This document shows, piece by piece, positions 1-10,513 of a DNA stretch of 64,000 nt; position 1 is the first letter of the stretch, and every line of letters begins with the position of its first letter. Location of the stretch: the NCBI GenBank assembly GCA_022225965.2, contig JAKJXP020000005.1, positions 434,001-498,000 on the forward strand, in the 5' to 3' direction. The notes beneath the pieces were generated by a model. That model saw only the letters and a program-made list of their open reading frames with translations, did no database searches and was not told the origin of the DNA. The position numbers and the translations under genes were made by a program. The stretch comes from Diatrype stigma (Eukaryota; Ascomycota; Sordariomycetes; Xylariales; Diatrypaceae).

Positions 1-1857
1 GACCACTTTCAGCCATCGCCTGAGCTCAGGCTCCCTTTGAGGTCCATGTATGACGGGACCGGCTCGTGGCCCAAGAAGGATCTACATAGTGGTGCAGAGC
101 AGCCATCTTGGGCAAACATTGGATTCCCACACGACGAATCTTTGGTAGTAGGGGACTTCGGAGGTCTCGCCTATGTTAACCCAGAAAGGGTTCACATCAA
201 GCAGTTGTCAGATGACATCTACGCAATCAAGTCACAACCTGCTAGGGAGCTTGCACTTGAAGGAACTACTGTCATTAGATCATTGGAACGCAATCGGACC
301 ATCGAAGAATTTCAGATGCGGTATGAGTTCCGGCACGTGTGCAAGGTCACGTTCTCGGATTGCAAAGTCTCCCAGTCGTCATATAGTACCTGCAGGACTT
401 CCAGAGAGATCGAGAAGACAATCACCGAGGAGATTGGGGAGCAGCCGTCACTGGCAACAGTGCAGCGGGTTGCCGCCCATGTTATCCTTGCACAAGCCGG
501 CCAGCTTGGCGGGCGGTCTCAAGACTACTGGATCAAAGCCCGAGACCTGGCACAACAACAGCTACACATCAACCCTGACATTGAAGAAATAATCCGACAA
601 CAGATGGATCAAGGCATCGGGAATGATCCGGCATTCGTAGCTATGTTGGCCATTGTCAAGGAATGCATCAAGGATTATTCTTTCAACCCTTATTTTCAGT
701 CGAAACGTGACAAGCACGCCGTTGCAAGGGATCTGTTCACCTATCTCGGGGAAAAAGACATCAGTAAGCATCTGTAAATCATTCAATCAGGATTGACCAG
801 TTAGATATTGACTCTGAGTAGTTATGGTCCTCGATGCAGAGGGGGAAGTCATCTTTTGCCAGTTATCAGGGGCCTTTTCTCAGTTCGTTTGGGATACGCT
901 TGAGCATGAGGCGTCTCAAGCGATTGAGGCCTACAGCACCCTACATGCTGTCCCACTCCCTGACATGACCCGGCACGGCCTCCACTACATCGAGTGGCTC
1001 GTAGACCACCCGGAACTAGACTTCAGAAATCCACAACATGACCCGAGAACAGCCAAGTCGGGGCTTTATTACTTGTCAGTATTTTCGAGACTTGATTGGT
1101 GTCTCATCAGACATAGCCATATGTTCAGAGAAATGTAGCTGACCTCAGGTAATATAGTGGTGTACGAGCCTCGCCAAACGACCCAAATGGAATGCAAAAC
1201 CCGAAGCAGACAAGGGATATACGGCGAGCAATACCCTACATGGTTGGTGAAGGACACAGGCTCAAGCAGCTTGAGAAATTACGGAAAGGACCATTCCGGC
1301 TGTGTACCGAGATGCTGCGCCACGTATTCAAGATTCTTGATCCTAGTTTGCTTTCGGATTATGACAGTGTGGCCAAGGAGGTCGCCAAACTGCCATACCT
1401 GGACGAAACCAAGACACTCGAGCATGACGACCCCTTTGTCCTACGTTCCCTACTCATTAACTTGATGACCTACGAGCAGCGCAACACTAGCGACTGGCAC
1501 TGTGGTCTTACAGGCCAAGTGGTTATGGGGGATTTTGACGGGGGCGACCTGCTCCTTCGGGAACTGGGTCTCCGGATCGAGGGCAAGCGGCAGAGTCTCC
1601 AGTTGTACCGCGGGAGAGAACTGCGATACGCGACCACCGAATGGACCGGGAGGCGGTTCGTCCTGGTGTCTACTGTGCACGAGGCTGTCAAGCGGTGGGC
1701 TTTCCGTAGCATGGGAAGATCTGTCCCTCCCGACATCCCACCTTTCGACGACTGCTTGGATATCGACCAAGAAGACGTGGTCCCAGAGAACCGCCCACGT
1801 GGCACTCGCCGAAGACGACTTGCGCATCGTAGCGCCATGAAGACGACTCGCAGTTAA
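1..1857 (+). CDS. 3' part of multi-exon gene, degenerate 2OG-Fe(II) dioxygenase-like (TET/JBP-like) C-terminus
   Basis: The reading frame is open to the left edge, so the true start probably lies outside the window. Exon 1 runs to 763. An intron at 764-821 (GTAAGC donor, TAG acceptor) joins the next frame exactly at the codon before 824. A second intron ends with TAG at 1157, after a CTGAC branch site at 1139-1143; its donor is 1075 or 1099, both of which keep the frame. Translation then continues to the stop at 1855-1857. The N-terminal 300 residues match nothing I recognise. The C-terminal exon carries GDFDGGDLLLRELGLRI, an RGREL segment and WTGRRFVLV, the order seen in fungal TET/JBP-like 2OG dioxygenases. 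By eye the HxD position reads Q-R-N (1477-1485) and the distal His position reads Tyr (1627-1629), while the 2OG-binding Arg is kept. If so the domain is catalytically dead. The family call is moderately sure; the loss of activity is inference. Confidence 0.6.
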
Positions 1858-2583
1858 CTCCCAAGCCCCCGCGAATGAGATCACCCATCGGCCTTTGGAT
1901 GCCCCCCCACCGAATAGAGTTGATCGATAGGAGCACATTGAGAGTTCGAAACACTGATGGGAATTGCACCGAAATGGGCAGCCACGGGTTTGGGAAGATA
2001 AAGGCTCAGAGGCGAGAAACCCCAACCGCGAGAATGTATGGGTCGTTCAACGTTGACTCAAAGTGTAACTAAGTGACTTCCTTTAAGTCACCGTGCTTCT
2101 AAGCAACATGAACAATAGACATTGATTCCACAGCTCTGCCACCAATTCACCGGATAAGTATACTTTGCACCAGTCCCTGCTTGAATATGTGGTACAACCT
2201 GTATATGTTGCCCAATGTACGCTGACCCCCTATCTTGAAGAGATAATTAGAACCAACCCCTATCTTGATAGTCTAATATTATACATATATGAGTAAACTA
2301 GTGCTTATGCAGCTATCCAGAAACTGGCCCCTGATCAAGCTAATATGCACGGGCCATATTTCTCAGATTCACCTTCATGCTTCGTACTCGGGCCCCTTCG
2401 TACTCAACTACTACATTACATGGTGCAACAACATACAGATTTTGACTCCAGCAAAGGTTCATTCGTGGCAAAACTAAGGAATCATAGATCACCACAGTAC
2501 GTGACAGGATTGACGAGGGATTGTGGTCAATAATGCGTTGACCTTCGCAGGGTGACTGCAGCAGCACATGCCACAGAATCCAG
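1858..2583. other. Intergenic, no gene recognised
   Basis: Only short overlapping frames without coding character are present. The composition is ordinary, close to balanced GC, without RIP damage. It separates the 2OG-like gene from the 2EXR gene and holds the promoter of the latter. No tRNA or repeat was seen. Confidence 0.6.
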
Positions 2584-3015
2584 ATGACACCCTCACCCGA
2601 TCATCAGCAACGCGTGAAACAGAATGACAACAACAACAACGACGATCATCAGGTCGATGCATCACATCTGAAGGCCAAGAGCCCTAGCTCTAGCACCGGT
2701 CTTGGCATCAGCTTCGGAGACCTCCCGCCCGAGCTCCGCGCGATGATCTGGCGGTGCGCGCTGCCCGGCCCCCGGGTCCTCGACGCCCTGACCTACGTGT
2801 CGGCGGCCGGGCTCGAGACGCAGGTGCTGGGGCGGGACCAGCTCCGGATGCCCATTGCCCATGTCTGCTTCGAGTCGCGCCGGGTCGTGCAGGAGGCTGG
2901 CTACGTCCTGGCCTTCCCGGATGCGGACCAGCCCGACGACCCCGGCGTGTGGTTTCACCCCCAGAAAGACGTCGTCGAGCGCACCATCTGGGCACCGGGG
3001 GATATCCGCCACTAG
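2584..3015 (+). CDS. 2EXR domain protein, short
   Basis: A 143-residue protein with a genuine ATG start. After an Asn/Asp/Ser-rich leader of about 37 residues comes ISFGDLPPELRAMIWRCAL, then PGPRVLDAL and an ICFESR-like HVCFESRRVVQEAGY segment. This is the order of the fungal 2EXR domain (LPPELRxxIW, PGPRV, CxESR), a lineage-expanded family of unknown biochemical role related to F-box-like proteins. Usual members run to 250-400 residues, so this one stops early, shortly after the domain's F/W-x-P-x-x-D segment. No convincing donor site was found near the end, so it may be naturally short, truncated, or continued by an intron I cannot place. The domain is sure, the 3' end is not. Confidence 0.7.
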   Translation: MTPSPDHQQRVKQNDNNNNDDHQVDASHLKAKSPSSSTGLGISFGDLPPELRAMIWRCALPGPRVLDALTYVSAAGLETQVLGRDQLRMPIAHVCFESRRVVQEAGYVLAFPDADQPDDPGVWFHPQKDVVERTIWAPGDIRH

Positions 3016-3273
3016 GAAGTTATCGTGTGGGAATATGGGAAGCTGTGAGATTGGTGGCTCGAGGCATGCGACTTTTTATCGACGTTGCATGATAGGGGCA
3101 TGAAGAACCATGGGGTGGATTGATTGACTCAGCATTTCGTTACACTAAGCTCGTTCCCTACATCTAATAGTAGCCTTTACACCTTTCTCAATATTGATAT
3201 CTTTAAGGCCATTTCATGTTCTTGCTAACTTCCCAGCAAAATGACCATATGACTATTCGACCTCTTTTGCGTA

Positions 3274-5946
3274 TCACCTAAGCTTGTTCGTCGATGAATG
3301 CTCCCTATATAGTGGTATTCTAGCGGAAGCAACGTTCTTGCCACTAATATGTACGCCATGCCCTCCCCGGCCCTCAACCGTGAGCTCAAGCTTCTCATGG
3401 GGCCATAGCGTGACGTAATTATCCGACCAGAATACCGGAGCGACGCCATTGCCGTGCTTGTCGACCAGATTGAGCCGGACGAAGAACGCCGGCAGGGACG
3501 AATGGTTCTCAAGTACGACCGTCGACTGGCCACCTCCATCGTCGAGCCTCAGTACTTCAATAGAGACTTTGGCCGGCCGTAGGCTACCTAGCGCCGTGAA
3601 ATCTGCGAAGTCCTCTACGGGTGTGTGGTACCAAGAGGAATCATCCCAGTTCAGTTCATCGATGGTCTCGGCAAGCCAATAGACGTTGCGGCTGAGCTCC
3701 CTGTGGCCGTCTAGCAGCGTGAGCCGCAGGAAAACCACGTCGGTCACGTTCTTCAGCGCCCCCGATAGGTTCAGGATGCTCTTACTTTCATTCGGATTGG
3801 TCTTCGTCTCCTTGGTCTTGTGGAACAGTACCTTCCCTTCCAGGTCGATTACATCGACGGCTACTTGGCGTGCGCCTCTATGGCTAATCGAGTGGTTGAT
3901 TAGGTACACGTCATTCTTCAGGTAATCATACGCGATGTGTTCCAGCCTGGCCCCGACTTTAGCCCCAAAGTATGCCCCAGCGGGGTTCAGGTAGTAGTCG
4001 AAGAGGCTCCAGTGCAAGCTCGGCCAGGCGTTATTCAGCATCCAGTATATCAGGCCAGTCGCGGGGCGCTCGGCGCTCCACTTAGCAGCGAAGCCCTCGA
4101 ACTGCGCCCGCGTCGCCTCATAGTCCATGATCTGCGCCTTGAGGAGGTAGTCTTCGAGCGACGTCGGGGCGCCGTACCGATTCCAGATCCCCTCGTTGTA
4201 GATCTCGCGCGTATAGAAGGACGACACCTCGGTCGACATGTGGTAGAGCCCCTTTTTCGGCTTCTTCCATAAGTCTTCTAGATCCGACTCCGACAGGAAC
4301 CTCTCCAGACTGCCGAGCTCCGGCGTCCCGACGCCCGTGCCCAGCTCCGAGCCGAAGCCGAACGCGGCCCCCAGCCGCTCCTCGGACGGCTCGACGTCGT
4401 ACCAGTAGTTGGGCGGCACCCAGTCGTACGGGCCGTCCATCTTCAGGCCCGATGGCCCGATGCGGTCCGGATAGCCTCGGTTCGATGCTGACGCGACGAC
4501 GGGCACCTGCCAGTCCGCGTCTCGGAAAGCGTCCAAGTACAAATTCGTTGCCTTGTCGTCCGGCCAGAAGTCGCTGCCGATGAGATACGCGAGCACGCTC
4601 GGGTGAGACTGCTGCATGAGGGCCTCGTGGATCATGCTCGCCCGAGCGGTCGCGTAGTCGTCCTCGGTCCATTTATCGTTGATCTCTAGATTGTCATTAT
4701 AGGTCCATGCCTCCCATTTATCGCAACACTCCCAGCCGGCTAGCACCATCAAACCCTTGCGGTCCGCGATCTCGAATAGCTCCGGGTGCTCGTTCTTCCC
4801 CTCTAGCCGCACCGTGTTATGACCCAGGTCGAGCATCAGGTCCGCCTGTGCGGCGAATCTGTCATTGTCCCAGCGCAAGAACATGCTGGCGGAGTAGCCC
4901 CCACCTATGACCTGGAAGGGGTGTCCGTTGACGGAGAAGATCCGGTCGCCGTGCTCATTGGTCTCGGAGGTGATATTGCGGATGCCGAAGTTGCGCTCGG
5001 CCACGTCAGACTCGGAGCCATGCACCGATACGGACAGTCGGCCTTTGTAGAGCGGTTGGTCGCCCCAAGCTTTGGGCCACCAAATGTCGGGTTCATGTAA
5101 CGTCGTCGAAAGATCAAGGTCTACGGTTTCCCGCGGAGCAAGCTTGAGGGACTTGTTCCAGGCGTGCAGCTTGGAATCACATCCTGCCACAACGTGGGCT
5201 GACACCTCCATCGTGATCTCGTGGTCCTCCAGGTTCTGAGCAGTAGCTCTCAGTGAAACCCAGGCGTTGCTCTTCTCGATCGGCAGGCTCGTCTCCGTGA
5301 GCACCCTCAGGGGTCCCAGTGTCACGGGGCCCGTCTCCTTGATCTCGACGCTTCTCCACACGCCAGTGCCATTATCCGGGGGGTACGGGTTCCAGTCTAC
5401 GAAGCCGAGGGCGAAGTCGTAGTTGTAGTCCGTAGGGTGCACGCGTATCACCAGCGCATTGCCGTGCTCGTGCTTCTTTACCAGCAACTTCGTGATCTCG
5501 TAGCTCCGCCCCACGTACGCCCCGGCCTGGTAGGTGCTGTTGGCGACCTCTTCGCCGTTGAGGAAGATGTCGGCCTTCGAGGTGATGCCGTGGGTCTGCA
5601 GGAAGTAGTGCCGTCCGGGGGTCCGCGCGAGGGGGAAGTCATGGCGGTACAGCCAGGGCACGTGGAACTCGCTGGCGTTGAAGTGCTTCAGGTTGTCCGA
5701 GTGGAAGAGGTCGCTGTCGGTGTAGACGCCCGCCTCTAGGAGGCAGCCCATCAGCGTACACCGCGACGCCTCGATATGATACCACGAGGCCGTGTCGGCA
5801 GCTGGTTGGGACAGAGCTGCTAGGTAATCTCCGACTTCTGCCGTCGACTGGATCTTCCAGGACGGTATGGTGATGGTCTTGTGTGGGGAGTTGGCCGCGA
5901 TCACTCTGATACCGAACCCCACTGCCAAGATTATTGGTACCTGCAT
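3274..5946 (-). CDS. Secreted exo-beta-D-glucosaminidase, glycoside hydrolase family 2
   Basis: A single-exon gene of 890 residues, starting at the ATG at 5944-5946; an in-frame GTG two codons upstream is not needed. The first ~18 residues form a hydrophobic signal peptide. The N-terminal jelly-roll domain contains the family hallmark GFVDWNPYPPDNGTGVWR (about residues 181-198), followed by immunoglobulin-like domains, the TIM barrel and C-terminal beta domains. The acid/base site reads IGSD (Asp near residue 459), the Ser-Asp replacement of Asn-Glu typical of the CsxA/Gls93 exo-glucosaminidase subgroup, and the nucleophile is the Glu of FGFGSE (near 534). The enzyme should release D-glucosamine from non-reducing ends of chitosan oligomers outside the cell, for chitin/chitosan use or wall turnover. 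Length and motifs match the fungal exo-glucosaminidases closely. It stands alone; neighbours do not inform its role. Confidence 0.93.
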   Translation of the reverse strand: MQVPIILAVGFGIRVIAANSPHKTITIPSWKIQSTAEVGDYLAALSQPAADTASWYHIEASRCTLMGCLLEAGVYTDSDLFHSDNLKHFNASEFHVPWLYRHDFPLARTPGRHYFLQTHGITSKADIFLNGEEVANSTYQAGAYVGRSYEITKLLVKKHEHGNALVIRVHPTDYNYDFALGFVDWNPYPPDNGTGVWRSVEIKETGPVTLGPLRVLTETSLPIEKSNAWVSLRATAQNLEDHEITMEVSAHVVAGCDSKLHAWNKSLKLAPRETVDLDLSTTLHEPDIWWPKAWGDQPLYKGRLSVSVHGSESDVAERNFGIRNITSETNEHGDRIFSVNGHPFQVIGGGYSASMFLRWDNDRFAAQADLMLDLGHNTVRLEGKNEHPELFEIADRKGLMVLAGWECCDKWEAWTYNDNLEINDKWTEDDYATARASMIHEALMQQSHPSVLAYLIGSDFWPDDKATNLYLDAFRDADWQVPVVASASNRGYPDRIGPSGLKMDGPYDWVPPNYWYDVEPSEERLGAAFGFGSELGTGVGTPELGSLERFLSESDLEDLWKKPKKGLYHMSTEVSSFYTREIYNEGIWNRYGAPTSLEDYLLKAQIMDYEATRAQFEGFAAKWSAERPATGLIYWMLNNAWPSLHWSLFDYYLNPAGAYFGAKVGARLEHIAYDYLKNDVYLINHSISHRGARQVAVDVIDLEGKVLFHKTKETKTNPNESKSILNLSGALKNVTDVVFLRLTLLDGHRELSRNVYWLAETIDELNWDDSSWYHTPVEDFADFTALGSLRPAKVSIEVLRLDDGGGQSTVVLENHSSLPAFFVRLNLVDKHGNGVAPVFWSDNYVTLWPHEKLELTVEGRGGHGVHISGKNVASARIPLYREHSSTNKLR

Positions 5947-8496
5947 CTTCACTACATGTACCTATGAGCAGACTATTGGGCAGTCCGCATCACGAACGAA
6001 GTCAAGGGGAAGACCCGAAAGCAGAAGCAGTGCGTCTCCATCGATCATTTGGGGGCGCATAAGACCATATTAGTACTGCAGCTTTCTACCTTTACCAAGA
6101 CCCCGATTAGGCAGGTTCGGGTGCGGGCCGCAGCTCTCTAAATCTTTCCCCGCAATGCAACATATAAGGGCAGCATTGGTCGTATGGGCAGTGTTCGCTA
6201 AGTAGCTATTGAAAGGCATTGCGGGAGTCAGGAGAAACTGAAACGATGCATGCTTGTCGCGGATCAGCCAGCCCTACAATCTCGTATTAGTTCTGAGCCG
6301 ACAAGCAAGACCTTGGTTATTGTGGTCCAGTGGCAGTTCTCTAGCCGGCTGGGCGCGCAGCTACTGCAGCTTGATGTCACGTTACGCCCTTTCGGTATTG
6401 CATGTCAACTAGGAATAGCGATTCGGAAAATGGGGATGGCCTCAGCAGATGCATGATTATCACTAATAGATGGGTTGACAGAAGCCTAAACCAGAACGCC
6501 ATTCTAGTGTTACACTACGTACAGTCTTCCGTTAATGACGTCGATAACTCATATATCGTTACCATGTGGCATGGCCCAGTCCGTATGTTTTGTTCAAGTC
6601 AGACTCTCAAGGTCTACTTCGTATTCCACCGTGCACCACGGTACCACAAAGTTTCAGGGCTTTGGAGGTGACACAAATTCAGCCATTTCTCAATACCACA
6701 GTCCACTCTGGGACTGTATGGAGTTACGAAATTGTGGGTAACAATATACCATTAGCTTCCATGTTAATCATCTTGACCAGTCTCCTTTTGCCGGCTAGGA
6801 AATGCAACTCTGCAAGGACTTCAGCCGGAGTCCAGTGAAGTCGTAGGTTAATGTTGCAGCGCGGCTGATTTAGTCATAACACGAGCTTCAGAACCAACCG
6901 CCACAAGCATAGGCACATCTAACCGGCCGATCATGCACGTGCACTTATAGGTAAATGCATCTACTTAGGGTTTGTGATCAATATAGACCCAGAGGGCAAC
7001 CGGTGTCACAATAGCCACATGATCATGGTTTAGGTGCTTAATCATCATGACAACAGCGCATCAGCTTCATATCGAACTTCGGCCAAACCAGAGATACTCA
7101 TAACTTATACGATACACCTTATGCTATATTTCCATATCCTCTATCCTCTCCAGGCCTTGGGTCTAGTTCTTGATTGCTCCGGTACTAATAAGACCCTTAC
7201 GTTAGTCATTGTAATCTCCAAGCCCAACCAATCAAGGACGCCGAAGGACTCGAAATAGGCAATTCTTCACAACCTTAAACGCTAAATATTCCAGATTCCT
7301 CAACTTTGGGAGACAGCAATATACGAGGGGCTTTCAAATATTACCACATTACCAGCCTGGATTCCTATTTGTCTTTCATATCCACCATTGATCCATAACA
7401 TAGCCGATCAGGAACTTGACAAAGATACTCATGAACTCGAGTGAGAAGTACTTGGAGGCAATTAAGATCATCCCGCTTCTTTCAGGGTTTGACCTCTCAA
7501 TGGACAGTCTACTGCGGGTGCCATCTCGGCCCAGAAGATGATATCGTTAGCGGTGCCCATGGGATATGTACCAGATTCTCCGACAGCGTAGCTTTGATGC
7601 GGGGCTGCGTGACCCCCTGAGGGTCAGCGTCGGCCTTTGTGGTCTCATCACTTCGACGTGGCTGGTACTCCGGCGGTCTTTGACTTCATAGTCCGTCAGA
7701 CTTCGAACGGGGCCACGGTTGTCACCACCTCCGATATGGTTGATTTACTAGCGTCCAGTGGTGAATGCACAGATTCAAACGTGCGTATGTGCGTCGGTCT
7801 ACTCGTCAGAGGCACACCCAAATCCCAAGAGAGGATTCGAGGGAGAACTTGATAAAGGCCGTGACGCAATACCGTACCCGGGATCGCCGGACCGATTTTG
7901 GCATTGGGCACTGATTCAGGGGTTAGGAGCTTATAGCAACTTTGTATGTCGATGAATGTCCCAGTTTTTGACACTAGAGTCTCAGAAATTGCGCATTTCC
8001 TATTTACCAGTGGTAGTATAAGCATTCTGGCCTCTAGTTAGCAAGTATAGCCAAGATCGAACAGAGCTCAAGCCACAGAACGCGTAACTACTGGCGGTTA
8101 TTTGAACGTAATGAGAAGGTGGACACTGTCGCCAAGTATAGCCAAGAATTGGCTGATGCAATGACTTTTATATTGAATTCACAGTTCTCGCCACTTAAAA
8201 GGGGCTTGCTTAGTCAAGGAGATGTCCGGCATTGTGAAAGCCAAGCCTTGATCCTTCAATCCTTCGCCAACTTGAGAAGGCTGTGAGCTCGGATATAGAG
8301 CGCATCCATGAGCCTACGCGCCTTGATATGCGGGCCTTCCACCCCTATGAAGCCGCTTGGCTCAGATGCCAAGTGCCGCGGTTCTCCTGATGGCGACACG
8401 AAAAAGCTTGGGTTTCGATTCAGCGGGAGTGGCTTCAGGGGGTGGAGCCGGATATCGAATCCACAAAAGGCCGAAAACTCCGACCGACAGGCTCTA
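5947..8496. other. Gene-poor intergenic DNA
   Basis: About 2.5 kb upstream of the GH2 gene. Short frames exist (for example 6250-6456 and 7637-7852) but none shows a known motif, codon bias or plausible splice pattern. A 14-bp word, AAGTATAGCCAAGA, occurs twice (near 8044 and 8136). The proximal part must hold the GH2 promoter. Confidence 0.55.
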
Positions 8497-8841
8497 CAGT
8501 AAAACCTCGCCATAGCGATATTGAAAAAACACAGACCTGGTATCGTTAAATCAAGATATCGTTATGAAATAGTGGGTATTTCTTTTGGTTATACTTAAAT
8601 AGGACAAGATTTCTTTATATCCCGCATATACTTAGCCCAAATGTGGCTAATATTTTGATTAGATATGCTTATAGTGTACCCTGATATAACGATATTGGTG
8701 GGCGATCTGACAGATATCGTATCGTTTACCCGAATAGCGAGAGATATCGTTATATATATGGGAAAACAAAGGAAACACGGGGTTTATATCGTTATATCAA
8801 GATATCGTTATGGGATCGATCGCAATGGAGAGGTTTTACTG
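8497..8841. mobile_element. 345-bp MITE, pogo/Tigger (Tc1-mariner) type
   Basis: The two ends form terminal inverted repeats beginning CAGTAAAACCTC, about 23 bp with two mismatches, and the element is bounded on both sides by TA (8495-8496 and 8842-8843), the target duplication of Tc1-mariner elements. The TIR sequence resembles pogo/Tigger/jerky-type ends. Inside, a 26-bp motif centred on ATCAAGATATCGTTATG occurs twice in direct orientation (8541-8566 and 8787-8812), and ATATCG words are dense throughout. No transposase frame is present, so it is non-autonomous. It lacks RIP damage. Confidence 0.82.
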
Positions 8842-10513
8842 TATTTCGATCCCGCTGGAGTTCCAGAGCGCCGGTTGCTTAACAGATCGCATCTTGATCA
8901 ACACATATATGGGGCAGATCGACACGAGACATGCACCGGGATACTCGCTTGCGGCGACGGCATTCGGTGATAATTGCTTGCAGCAACTACGTACTTTGCC
9001 AACTCGATTACAGGATTCGGCCGCATCTACGAAATGATGATCTTTATACAGGGAAACCCCCTAGCCACACGCTTGGCTTAGCCACGTAATGGCTGAGAGT
9101 CGCAGCTTTGAATATGGTCCCGAGATTGCAATTGCTCTTGCCGGATCAGTAAGGTCGTACGTCCAGCAGATTGAGTATTACAACAATACCTACAGACCGA
9201 GATGATGGCCTTCTCTCTACATGTATCTCGAACAAACCCAACCTTGACATCATGGGCAAGGAAAGTAGCAAAACTGGGGCCATGTTTAAACAGTGGAATG
9301 GCCCACTTCAAGGTCCGCATACATCCCTGCTAGTTAGGGTATGATTTCAGGTGGTTGACAAGGGATACATAGGTACTATGTAGTCAGGACCCTGAGGGGA
9401 GGGATGCTATCGCAAGATGGAAAGGGGCCGTGGAGTTGTAAACCCATTGTTTGGTCTACAGAACCATTCTGAAGGCCTCGGGCAGCGATACTGTATAGGA
9501 AGCCGGGGATTGAATGTGGCGTTTCTCGAACACGGGCCGAAACTATATACTCTCAAGTATAAATGGTGATAGATAACGCAGTGCAGTCTTGGCTGCTGTG
9601 AGAGTGTCGATAGGAGTTGTTTAAACATCAGCTCGGTGGTTCGAATATGCCAAGCCCGACTTCTCACATGAACGCGCAAGATATTTCCATTTTGAGGACT
9701 TCCTGGAAGGTAGAGTACCGGGGACAGATAAAGCACCACTGATTCGGCCTTCCTTATTGAATCTTCCGGCATAGACCGAAGACGTGAAGTTCTGCGTTTT
9801 TCACAAAGCCAAGGAAAAAGGAAGCTGATATACACAAGACAAACAAGGAAACAAGGAAACTGCCTCAACATGAAGCGAACTTGTCCGAAACCCAGCAGGC
9901 GCCAATTCACTAGGTAGGTGGTATGCGACGCTTGATGGCGGCGTAAGGGGGCGGCGCTGTCACGGCTCCCGTCGACTCCACAATCGGGGCTTCGCGGGAT
10001 TCGTGGAGGAAATACATAGTGTGAGACACGAGCCCCCCAAGTCGGAGATGCTGACCGTGATTGCGATTATGTACGCTGTTTATCGGTGCCAAGGGACGGG
10101 GTTTTCCTTACCTCCCAGCAGTGACGCAAGCGGCTGTGGTGCTGTGAGAATCCCACCCGCCCCAACGGCAACGCTGATATAATACAAGTTGATGCAGCAC
10201 AGCGGGGCTGCGGAGCAAAACACACCGACCACAGAGCGTTCAAGGAGAGCTAAAGTCGGGAATAAAGAAGTAATAAAACGTTGTGATCTCCCCCATAGTG
10301 AATATCTCATCAATCATCACTATACTACATCTATATCGACATCCGGAACGATCATCCTCAACTTCTCACATCCCCCTAAAAAGTACATCGATCAGACTTC
10401 AGCTATAACGACCAAACCCGAATCAACATAGACAAGACATACACGACTCGTGCTACCTACCTGGGTATCAAACTAGGTACATACTTACTGGGACCATAAG
10501 CTCAGTCACCGTC
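8842..10513. other. Intergenic, no gene recognised
   Basis: The longest frame (9407-9910, minus) begins with GTG, has no recognisable motif and is judged spurious. The last few hundred bases before 10514, with A/C-rich stretches, are the likely promoter and leader of the next gene. Confidence 0.5.

Noticed and set aside
8665..8970. 101-codon plus-strand frame
   Set aside because: It overlaps the MITE and runs across its right border into flanking DNA, so it is accidental.
9407..9910. 167-codon minus-strand frame
   Set aside because: It begins with GTG, has no recognisable domain, mixed composition and no plausible splice continuation.
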